Source of the DNA: an uncultured Bacteroidales bacterium
GTDB taxonomy: Bacteria; Bacteroidota; Bacteroidia; Bacteroidales; Paludibacteraceae
Direction of reading: 5' to 3'
DNA length: 10,502 nucleotides
Assembly (NCBI GenBank): GCA_900321775.1
Contig: ONXE01000071.1
Span: 1-10,502 of the forward strand
The position numbers were made by a program, and so were the translations under genes. The notes under the pieces are model-generated. The model was not told the origin of the DNA, did not search any database, and saw only the letters and a list, made by a program, of their open reading frames with translations. Below are positions 1 through 6,697 of the stretch, piece after piece (within the stretch, counting starts at the first letter, position 1; each line of letters begins with the position of its first letter).

Positions 1-375
1 TTTGCGTGCCTGAAGTTCTGAACTGCCGGTCTTCTCATCAACATGATAGCGACGCATCCAGACATATACACCGTAAATCATGCTTACAAAATAAAACACG
101 TTGATGCCCACTTCTCCATACAAGCGCTGCTTGTAGGCAATTATCAGATACGTCGTAACCTGCACAAAACCAAATAGGTAAGTCGAAATCTTTCCCTGCG
201 AACACAGGATAACCGAAAATATGCCTGCTATTCCGCTCACAATCATGATAGGCGAGGATGGCGCCAGACAGAATACGAGCACCTGAATCCCCAAACCGGT
301 TAGCAGAAAACACCAGTCAAAAGTGCTCCTGCCTGCAATAAACTCACTATGAATGACTTTCGTCAACCGGCTCAT
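1..375 (-). CDS. pnuC: PnuC-family nicotinamide riboside/vitamin transporter, 3' end outside window
   Basis: The first 125 codons of a gene that runs off the left edge. The ATG at 375 is the first possible start, because the upstream gene's TGA (382-384) is in frame just before it. The protein is hydrophobic, with likely membrane segments near residues 20-38, 42-58, 64-80 and 90-106. It carries the PnuC-like block RLYGEVGINVFYF (about 84-96), followed by an aromatic, Trp-containing segment. PnuC proteins are inner-membrane facilitators for nicotinamide riboside; relatives in the same family carry thiamine or riboflavin, and the visible part does not settle the substrate. The typical length is about 190-240 residues, so roughly the last third to half is missing. 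It lies 6 bp downstream of the lipoprotein gene and is probably cotranscribed with it. A gene just beyond the edge (for example a thiamine or NAD salvage enzyme) would help to assign the vitamin. Confidence 0.85.
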   Translation of the reverse strand, partial: MSRLTKVIHSEFIAGRSTFDWCFLLTGLGIQVLVFCLAPSSPIMIVSGIAGIFSVILCSQGKISTYLFGFVQVTTYLIIAYKQRLYGEVGINVFYFVSMIYGVYVWMRRYHVDEKTGSSELQARK

Positions 376-381
376 GTGGCG

Positions 382-2466
382 TCATTTTTTCTTGTTACCC
401 TCAACAGACTTCAGTTCCGCGGGTTTCTGCTCCAGCAGAGGCTTGGCGTGGATGTCAAACGTCTCTTCGAAATCCCAGTTGGCACGGAGCGTCAGTTTGC
501 CGGAGAAATAGAACACGGGTTCCGGTGCGCGATGTTTCATCCAATCGCCGGTGGTCCACTTGCCATCGCCATTCAGGTCCAGATACAAGCGCATGTAGTA
601 TGATGTCGGCTTCAGGAACTCAAACCGCGCTCCTTCGTCACTGACAGGCAACTCGCGCAACACGACATCTTTCTCATTAAGCAACTGAATACGAGCACGG
701 TAGTCGATGTCCGCCATTTTGACAATTAGTGTGGAGTAGTCCTCTAACGAGCGCACTTTCAGATTCGATTCCAGCTTGTCGTTGCTCGCCTCATACACAT
801 CCGTAAATGCAGCACTATCCACTCTCAAACGGTACTCTTTTTCGGGCTCCCATTTGTACGGAACAACTATTTGCATCTTCGATGAGTCAACTATAAACGG
901 ACTGATTTTGAGTGGCTTGTAAGTCGTGTCTTTTTTAATGCTCAGGTGTATCTTCTCCAAATCAACGTACTTCAGCGGAGTCGGTGACTTGATGCGCAGG
1001 CTGTCGTAAATATCGAAGGTGTTGCTGGCATTATGGCGCACATTCAGGCGCTTTATTTCGGTCTCTTTCTTCTTGTCCATTGCCGTTTTGACCTTTTCGG
1101 ACAAACGGGGCGCTCGATAAACAGCAAACACTGTATCGGTCTGCGGATACAGGTTGAAAATGCTGTCAGACGCCATGTAGGTCATCGTAAACACTATGGT
1201 ATCGCGACTAATAACCATCGAGTCTGTCAGCCAAACAGTGATTGTGTCCCGATGCGCCGAAGGCTGGAAAACTGCGTAATCCGTCCAAACAATCGAATCG
1301 GTTACTACAGAGTCGGAAACAATCGAGTCAGAATTTGTCAATAGTTCGGAGCCCTTCGCAAGAGAGTCCGCAGCCACACTGTCTATCCTCACACTGTCTA
1401 TCCTCACACTATCTATCCCCACACTGTCTATCCCCACACTGTCTATCCTCACACTGTCTATCCTCAGACTATCCGGAAGAACCGCATCTGCCCTGTTGAG
1501 CGCCTTGATTACAGGCATTGAGGCTTGTGGCGCAGAGAACAGCAAACTGAAGTAGTGCTGCTTTTCGCGCAGACAACGTACAAAATAGTGACGGAGTTTG
1601 TCTTCCTTGAAGTACATCAATAGTATGTCTTGCGGCTCAAACACCGGTACGGTCTTCGATTCAATGCGCTCCCAATAGCGCCCAAGTGTGTCGTGCGGCA
1701 ACGAATCCAGTTGCAGCGAATCCATCTTTGCTACAATGGTATCCGCCACAAAAACAGTATCTATTCGCCCTTCATGCCTAACTGTGGGAGCAAACAACGA
1801 GTCGTGCATTGCCAGTCCTTCACCTGGCTGATAGACGTAGTCGCGCGAGATATCATCCAAAGCGTACAGACGATAGATGCCGCGATGGATGTTCTGGATG
1901 GTGAACTCTCCTTTTTCATCCGTGCGCGCAATACGCGTGAATGGCTCCTTCTCAAAAGCCGAATCGGCCAAATTTTGATGAATGCCTGCGTAGATGTTCG
2001 CCACCGGATTCAGGTTCTCGGCGTTAATCACTATACCACTCATCTGCAGTGTGTCAATCTCGGGACCGGTAGCAAACGAGAATGTGTAGCCTTGCAGGGG
2101 ATTACGCTCGTTGTTGTCACATATGGCCGAGCCGAAATCGATAGTGTAGGTGGTCGAGTCACGCAGCTCGCCATCAAATGTGACGGTCAGTTTCTTGCCA
2201 TAGGCACGCACCTCGGGCGGACGTTGCTGAGGTGGGGAAATAAGCACCTGATTGACGACATCATTCAACTGCAGATACTCGTCAAAAGTAATCTCTATTC
2301 GTTTTTCGTGATAATTCACCGATCCGTTTACGGGGACCTCTTTGACCATCTTGGGCGGCGTTTCGTCCTTGGGCCCACCTTGGGGACCTACCCCTCGATT
2401 GGCGCAAGCCCACATGCCCGCTATGGCAAGTAGCAGCACGAAAATATGTCGGTTAGTTCTGTTCAT
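382..2466 (-). CDS. Large lipoprotein with N-terminal Ig-like (Big_5) domain
   Basis: A 694-residue predicted lipoprotein. A short signal peptide ends in a lipobox-like GMWAC with Cys21 as the likely lipidated residue. Residues about 34-134 resemble the bacterial Ig-like Big_5 (SbsA-type) domain, starting at DETPPKMVKEVPVNG and ending near FSFATGPEIDT. A second beta-rich part from about 140 resembles a carboxypeptidase-regulatory-like fold (GIVINAENLNPVANIYAGI). The middle (about 325-385) is Ser/Asp/Val-rich and includes six tandem RIDSV-type pentapeptides. The C-terminal part has LDLNGDGKWTTGDW (about 629-642), which resembles a calcium-loop turn. Such proteins are common in Bacteroidota, and I know of no established function; an envelope location is inferred from the lipobox. 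Its start overlaps the DUF2851 gene by 14 bp, which suggests translational coupling, and pnuC follows 6 bp downstream. Confidence 0.85.
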   Translation of the reverse strand: MNRTNRHIFVLLLAIAGMWACANRGVGPQGGPKDETPPKMVKEVPVNGSVNYHEKRIEITFDEYLQLNDVVNQVLISPPQQRPPEVRAYGKKLTVTFDGELRDSTTYTIDFGSAICDNNERNPLQGYTFSFATGPEIDTLQMSGIVINAENLNPVANIYAGIHQNLADSAFEKEPFTRIARTDEKGEFTIQNIHRGIYRLYALDDISRDYVYQPGEGLAMHDSLFAPTVRHEGRIDTVFVADTIVAKMDSLQLDSLPHDTLGRYWERIESKTVPVFEPQDILLMYFKEDKLRHYFVRCLREKQHYFSLLFSAPQASMPVIKALNRADAVLPDSLRIDSVRIDSVGIDSVGIDSVRIDSVRIDSVAADSLAKGSELLTNSDSIVSDSVVTDSIVWTDYAVFQPSAHRDTITVWLTDSMVISRDTIVFTMTYMASDSIFNLYPQTDTVFAVYRAPRLSEKVKTAMDKKKETEIKRLNVRHNASNTFDIYDSLRIKSPTPLKYVDLEKIHLSIKKDTTYKPLKISPFIVDSSKMQIVVPYKWEPEKEYRLRVDSAAFTDVYEASNDKLESNLKVRSLEDYSTLIVKMADIDYRARIQLLNEKDVVLRELPVSDEGARFEFLKPTSYYMRLYLDLNGDGKWTTGDWMKHRAPEPVFYFSGKLTLRANWDFEETFDIHAKPLLEQKPAELKSVEGNKKK
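1381..1470 (-). repeat. Six tandem 15-bp units inside the lipoprotein gene
   Basis: Six direct copies of a 15-bp unit (plus-strand form gtctatcctcacact) with 0-2 changes per copy. They encode RIDSV/GIDSV pentapeptides at residues about 333-362 of the lipoprotein. Because 15 is a multiple of three, copy-number change keeps the frame. The repeat extends an already Asp-Ser-rich linker (DSL, DSI and DSV words on both sides). This looks like slippage expansion of a low-complexity linker and is different from the 7-bp arrays elsewhere. Confidence 0.95.
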
Positions 2467-3691
2467 GTACGTAAAATATCTGATAGCCTACGTCGCAATT
2501 GAAGCAACGATGACGAATACAATAGTCTTGATACAAATGGATAAATGTCTGAGAATCAGCGGCGTTGTCTATCTGTACGCCCAGCATCTCCCATTTCTCC
2601 ACAATATGGTTTTTCTCCGCAGGAATCTGCTTGAGCAGCCCGAAGGCTTCTTGTTGCATTTCCTCTGAAGAGTGAGCTTTGCCCCACGCAAATTTATACG
2701 GCACAACCGAGTTGATGAGCAATACATCTACTGCGCTGCGACCTATTTTGGCATTATGCCAGTAGTTGGAAGCACTAATGGTAAACAACTCCCTTAATTG
2801 CTTCAAGTCGTTCACTTGTAGCACTTTAGCGAACAACGATTCAGTATTGTGCAGCAGTGAAGCAAACTGCGCAATCCTGACCTCCGGAAAGTTTTGCGGA
2901 CGCATCCTCATTCGTTTCCACAAGCTTCCGTCAATGGGTGTCAGGGAGAATTTCTTCCTTAGAAACTCGTACTCCGTAAGCAACCGTTGCCGGTAGTCGT
3001 CTGTGGCAGTCTCGGGTGTCAGCAGCCCCGATTGTCCGTACAGCATCGCCTCCAACTGCAAAAGCGAACTGCGGTGTTTCTGCAGGAACACCAGTGGCGT
3101 CTGTTTGGCCAGCAGTTCAAATGGCAAACCGTTGGTGTGGAAACCGAAGTTATGCGCCAAAGTCACATAAAATGCTTGTTCCCATGCGTTGTGGTTCTGC
3201 TGGAGAAGCATCTCAATAGCCTCGCTTTTCTTCTGCATACGGTCTCGTAGAAGTACGTCTTTCCAATCAGCGTGAAGCAGTTCGGGATGAGTGAACAGTT
3301 GCTGCGCACATACCGACGTGCGGTCTGCCATCAGGCTGGCCAAGTATTGACTGTTCTCGGGGTAACGCAACTCGCATTGAGGCACGGCCTTGCCTTCTGT
3401 CGTAAACACCTGTTTGTCAGCCTGTCGGACCACATGCAGGATGATGTTGTCGTAAGCTTTGTCGCGCTGATGGCCGTGTTTGTACCAGTCGCTTGCCTTC
3501 ACGTGAATCTCCACGTTGCCGGTCCACTCTATGCCATCGATGCGAATCACCGCGCCAAAGAAGTCCGGCCCTTGGTCGAAGTTGTGCTGACCCACACTAA
3601 TCACCTCAACCGGCTTGCCGTCTGTGGTAAATTGCAGCATCGACCGGAAGAGTCCCTTGAACCATATGTATTGTAGCAGCAGTTCGGGCAT
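2453..3691 (-). CDS. DUF2851 family protein
   Basis: A 412-residue protein that matches DUF2851, a family widespread in Bacteroidota with no function that I know of. Conserved-looking blocks are NFDQGPDFFGAVIRI (about 37-51) and GNVEIHVKASDWYKHGH (about 58-74), followed by AYDNIILHVV (79-88). The C terminus carries a Cys cluster, Cys391, Cys396 and Cys399 with His394 between, that could bind metal. The length is close to what I expect for the family. There is no signal peptide, so it is probably cytoplasmic. The start abuts the deacetylase stop codon with no gap, and its own 3' end overlaps the lipoprotein start by 14 bp, so it sits firmly inside the operon. The PD...E-x-x-x-K pattern in the N-terminal half invites comparison with nuclease folds, but that is speculation. 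Confidence 0.88.
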   Translation of the reverse strand: MPELLLQYIWFKGLFRSMLQFTTDGKPVEVISVGQHNFDQGPDFFGAVIRIDGIEWTGNVEIHVKASDWYKHGHQRDKAYDNIILHVVRQADKQVFTTEGKAVPQCELRYPENSQYLASLMADRTSVCAQQLFTHPELLHADWKDVLLRDRMQKKSEAIEMLLQQNHNAWEQAFYVTLAHNFGFHTNGLPFELLAKQTPLVFLQKHRSSLLQLEAMLYGQSGLLTPETATDDYRQRLLTEYEFLRKKFSLTPIDGSLWKRMRMRPQNFPEVRIAQFASLLHNTESLFAKVLQVNDLKQLRELFTISASNYWHNAKIGRSAVDVLLINSVVPYKFAWGKAHSSEEMQQEAFGLLKQIPAEKNHIVEKWEMLGVQIDNAADSQTFIHLYQDYCIRHRCFNCDVGYQIFYVHEQN

Positions 3692-4324
3692 CTACAGCGT
3701 CTTTAGTTCATATCCGTTTTCCCGCCACCAGTCGATTGCTTTAGGCAAAGTCTCCAGCATCCGTTCTCCGGATTTCAGGCTGTCGTGGAACACCACTATC
3801 GAACCCGGGCGAGTGAATTGCTGCACAATCTGCAGCAGTTTGTCTGCCGAATAACGGCTATTGTAGTCATGCGTCAGTACGTCCCACAAGATGATCTCGT
3901 AGCCTGCATTTTGCAGTTCTCTGCACTGCGAGTGACGAATACGTCCGTACGGAGGACGGAGTAGGGGTCGCAAATCTCGTCCTGCATGTTGCCTCAACAA
4001 CTCGTCACAGGCCGACACGTCCCGCATATATTCTGCCAGCGAGGTTTTCCACCCGGGCAGATGATGAAACGTATGGTTGCCCACACGATGACCTTCCGCG
4101 ATTATCTGATCCAATAGGTAAGGAAACTTGCGAACATTGTCCCCCACAACGAAAAATGTCGCTTTCGCACCCTTCTCGCGCAGAATCTTCAGGATTTCAG
4201 GCGTCACCTCCGGAATCGGACCATCGTCGAAAGTCAGATAGACCGCAGTGTCTCTACGCCAGACAGCGCCGGCGTAGAAACGTTGCAGCCAATTGGGAAT
4301 CTGATATAAAGGCCGAAACAGCAT
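3692..4324 (-). CDS. Polysaccharide deacetylase family protein (NodB domain)
   Basis: A 210-residue protein that is almost entirely a NodB homology domain. Motif 1 is TFDDGP (31-36; catalytic base and metal Asp at 33-34). Motif 2 is NHTFHH, with metal His84 and His88. Motif 3 is RPPYG (123-127), motif 4 is around Trp147-Asp148 and motif 5 is VFHD (178-181). All expected catalytic and metal-binding residues are present, so it should be an active metal-dependent carbohydrate-esterase-4-type deacetylase. The substrate (peptidoglycan, a surface polysaccharide or another N-acetyl sugar) cannot be read from sequence. There is no clear signal peptide; the N-terminal stretch with Phe, Tyr and Trp (residues 1-22) resembles short Bacteroidota members of this family. 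It starts 3 bp after the ROK kinase gene ends and its stop codon touches the DUF2851 ATG. Confidence 0.93.
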   Translation of the reverse strand: MLFRPLYQIPNWLQRFYAGAVWRRDTAVYLTFDDGPIPEVTPEILKILREKGAKATFFVVGDNVRKFPYLLDQIIAEGHRVGNHTFHHLPGWKTSLAEYMRDVSACDELLRQHAGRDLRPLLRPPYGRIRHSQCRELQNAGYEIILWDVLTHDYNSRYSADKLLQIVQQFTRPGSIVVFHDSLKSGERMLETLPKAIDWWRENGYELKTL

Positions 4325-4327
4325 CCG

Positions 4328-5320
4328 TTATCTGCTCATCGGAGCTTGTGCCTCTATATCCCAGGCAAGCGAACTGGCACCCAGAATGGCGGCGTCAGAG
4401 TCCTTCAGTGTGGAGGTGAGTACTTTCACTTTGTTCACCCAAATGGACATGACGTTTTCATTCAGTGCCTTCACAATCGGATCCATAATCCAGTGACCCG
4501 ACTTGGTCAAGCCGCCAAACAGGATGATGGCTTCGGGGGCGGAGAATGCTACGAAATCAGCCAGCTTCTGACCTAACATCGAGCCGGTAAAGTCGAAAAT
4601 CTCCTTGGCCACTTCATCCCCGGCTTCTGCCGCCTTGAACACATCGTATGAGGTGATTTTGTCGATATCCAGTTTACGCAGTACAGTCTCTTTGCTGCTG
4701 TTCTCGATGATCTCTTTGGCAGAACGAGCCACGCCCGTTGCCGAAGCGTATGCCTCAATACAACCGCGACGACCGCAACCGCACTGACGCCCTTCCGGAC
4801 CATGAACAATCTTGGTGTGACCCAACTCGCCCGCAAATCCGTCGTGGCCGTACACCACTTTACCGTCAATTACAATACCCGAGCCCACACCCGTTCCGAG
4901 CGTGATTTCGATGAAGTTCTTCATGCCGCGCGCTGCACCATAAGTCATCTCACCCATAGCTGCCGCATTGGCGTCGTTGGTAATACGACAAGGCACACCC
5001 ATCCGATCGGAAATCATTTTCGCAAAGGGCACAATACCTTTCCATGGAAGGTTGGCCGCATGCTCAATGCAACCGGTATAGTAGTTGCCGTTAGGCGTTC
5101 CACCGCCCACGCCGCGTATGTTTTTGATACCGCCAAACTCATCCACAATCTTCAGCATTGCAGCGCACAAAGCGTCGCAGTAGTCGTTGATGTCAGGGTA
5201 ATCTTGAGTAGGCAGTGAAGACGATTTCAGCACATTACCTCTTGCATCTACGATACCGAACTTGGTGCCAGTACCGCCCATGTCAATTCCTAATACATAA
5301 GGCTTTTCAATTGTTTCCAT
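4328..5320 (-). CDS. ROK family sugar kinase (probable glucokinase)
   Basis: A 330-residue ROK protein. The ATP-binding phosphate loop is GIDMGGTGTKFG (11-22). The catalytic Asp116 lies in TNDANAA. A second phosphate-binding loop is LGTGVGSG (141-148). The zinc site is formed by His168 in GELGH and the Cys motif CGCGRRGCIE (180-189), the ROK signature C-x-C-G-x-x-G-C-x-E. There is no N-terminal helix-turn-helix, so this is a kinase rather than a ROK repressor. It probably phosphorylates glucose or a similar hexose in the cytoplasm. The permease gene just upstream supports a sugar uptake and phosphorylation pair. ROK members acting on N-acetylmannosamine, fructose or allose cannot be ruled out. 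The 54-bp gap from the transporter gene is mostly a 7-bp tandem repeat. Confidence 0.92.
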   Translation of the reverse strand: METIEKPYVLGIDMGGTGTKFGIVDARGNVLKSSSLPTQDYPDINDYCDALCAAMLKIVDEFGGIKNIRGVGGGTPNGNYYTGCIEHAANLPWKGIVPFAKMISDRMGVPCRITNDANAAAMGEMTYGAARGMKNFIEITLGTGVGSGIVIDGKVVYGHDGFAGELGHTKIVHGPEGRQCGCGRRGCIEAYASATGVARSAKEIIENSSKETVLRKLDIDKITSYDVFKAAEAGDEVAKEIFDFTGSMLGQKLADFVAFSAPEAIILFGGLTKSGHWIMDPIVKALNENVMSIWVNKVKVLTSTLKDSDAAILGASSLAWDIEAQAPMSR

Positions 5321-5332
5321 TGTATGTTGTTT

Positions 5333-5374
5333 TTAACCATTAACCATTAACCATTAACCATTAACCCTTAACCA
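5333..5374. repeat. 7-bp tandem array, unit TTAACCA, six copies
   Basis: Six end-to-end copies of TTAACCA with one variant (TTAACCC at 5361-5367). They fill most of the gap between the MFS gene and the ROK gene. The next three bases (tta, 5375-5377) are at once the start of a seventh copy and the TAA stop codon of the MFS gene. The unit contains TAA in one of the three frames on each strand, so the array cannot be read through in any frame; this fits its placement between genes. Confidence 0.97.
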
Positions 5375-6670
5375 TTATTCCGTCGGAATGTCTTTGTTCA
5401 CATTGCGCGAACCGTACAACGCGTAGAACAAAATGAACGCCAGCATGCCCAGAATAATCCAATACGAGTTCATGTAACCCGCTACGCGAGCCACACGGTT
5501 CTGAATCAGCGGCATGATACCTCCGCCGACTACCATCATCATGAAAATACCGGAAGCCTGCTCGGTGTACTTGCCCAGACCTTCTACGGCCAGGTTGAAG
5601 ATACCGCCCCACATCACTGACGTGCACAGACCGCACAAAACCAGGAACAATGCCTCCAGAGGCACTTCACGCATAATGAACTCGCCGTCGATAAAACCCG
5701 GCATGGTCACGCGTACGGTGGAAGGAATCAATATCGCTGTCAGCACCAGCACAATGGCTACCTCCGAAACGGCGGTCAACTGTTTGCGAGTGGACACTTT
5801 CGAACTGATAGCCGAACTGATTAAACGGCCTACCAGCATCAGTAACCAATAGATGGCAACGATAGCACCGCCGATGACGGCTGCACCTTCACCCAAACCG
5901 GCACCCATCTTGCCCGGATCGGACAAGTAGAAATTCAGTTCGCCCGGAATACCCACTTCTACACCTACGTAGAAGAAGATGGCTATCACACCCAGTACCA
6001 GGTGACGGAAACTCCAGGCACTGTACGGATCGTTTGTCTTCTTCGCAACGGTCTTGTTTAGATTCGGCTCCGGAATAGTCACGAAATAGATGATACAGAA
6101 CGACACGGCAAACACTGCCAGCGCAATCAACAGCAACGGACGAACGTCAGACATCGCCGTGTTCTTCGTGATGGTGCCAATCATCGCACCTGCCAACAAC
6201 GGGGTCAAAGTCGCTACAAGCGAGTTGCACGCACCGCCGGTCTGAATCAACTGATTACCGCGGTTGCCGCCACCACCAAGCGTGTTCAGCATCGGGTTGA
6301 CTACGGTGTTCAACATGCACACGCAGAAACCGCAGATAAATGCGCCCAACAGGTAAACAAACAGCGCGGATATGCCGATGGCCATAAAACTCGAGAGGAA
6401 CTGAACCAGCATACCTACAAAGCCTGTGCCCAATGCAACCAAAGCGGTTTTTTTGTAACCAATCCTCGACAGAAGTTTTCCTGCAGGAATACCCATAATC
6501 AGATAGGCTGCAAAATTCATCATGTTGCCCAGCATGCCGGACCACTCATAATGCGTCTTCCAGATGTTTCCGAATGGCGCTGCCATGTTTGTTACGAATG
6601 ACACCATAGCGAACATGAAGAACATGGTGATAATCGCCACGGTGTTACCTTTGTTTTGTTGTTTTGTCAT
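5375..6670 (-). CDS. MFS sugar transporter, FHS (fucose/glucose-galactose permease-like) type
   Basis: A 431-residue integral membrane protein with about 12 predicted transmembrane segments. Features expected of the FHS branch of the major facilitator superfamily are the N-terminal helix with NMAAPFGNIW, the loop 2-3 motif GKLLSRIGYKK (64-74), and the NPMLNTLGGGGNRGNQ block (125-140) followed by an Asn-containing helix (GACNSLVATLTP). FHS permeases are proton symporters for fucose, glucose, galactose or related sugars across the inner membrane. The ROK kinase directly downstream makes glucose or a glucose-like hexose most likely, by inference. It begins 27 bp after the peptidase gene, so it is probably cotranscribed from the promoter at 9094-9124. 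No separate promoter is recognisable in the gap. Confidence 0.9.
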   Translation of the reverse strand: MTKQQNKGNTVAIITMFFMFAMVSFVTNMAAPFGNIWKTHYEWSGMLGNMMNFAAYLIMGIPAGKLLSRIGYKKTALVALGTGFVGMLVQFLSSFMAIGISALFVYLLGAFICGFCVCMLNTVVNPMLNTLGGGGNRGNQLIQTGGACNSLVATLTPLLAGAMIGTITKNTAMSDVRPLLLIALAVFAVSFCIIYFVTIPEPNLNKTVAKKTNDPYSAWSFRHLVLGVIAIFFYVGVEVGIPGELNFYLSDPGKMGAGLGEGAAVIGGAIVAIYWLLMLVGRLISSAISSKVSTRKQLTAVSEVAIVLVLTAILIPSTVRVTMPGFIDGEFIMREVPLEALFLVLCGLCTSVMWGGIFNLAVEGLGKYTEQASGIFMMMVVGGGIMPLIQNRVARVAGYMNSYWIILGMLAFILFYALYGSRNVNKDIPTE

Positions 6671-6697
6671 AATGTATTGGTTTTTAATTATTTTAAG

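Noticed and set aside
1630..2433. Long plus-strand open frame (267 codons) opposite the lipoprotein gene
   Set aside because: It is the shadow of a well-supported minus-strand gene with signal peptide and domain matches, and its translation resembles no family.
4573..4869. Alternative minus-strand frame (98 codons) inside the ROK gene
   Set aside because: The ROK frame carries intact GELGH and the Cys motif in the same bases; the alternative is Arg-rich with no domain.
5333..5374. Telomere-like repeat or replication origin iterons
   Set aside because: TTAACCA resembles telomeric units only superficially. The array lies between two cotranscribed genes, with no replication gene or DnaA-box cluster nearby.
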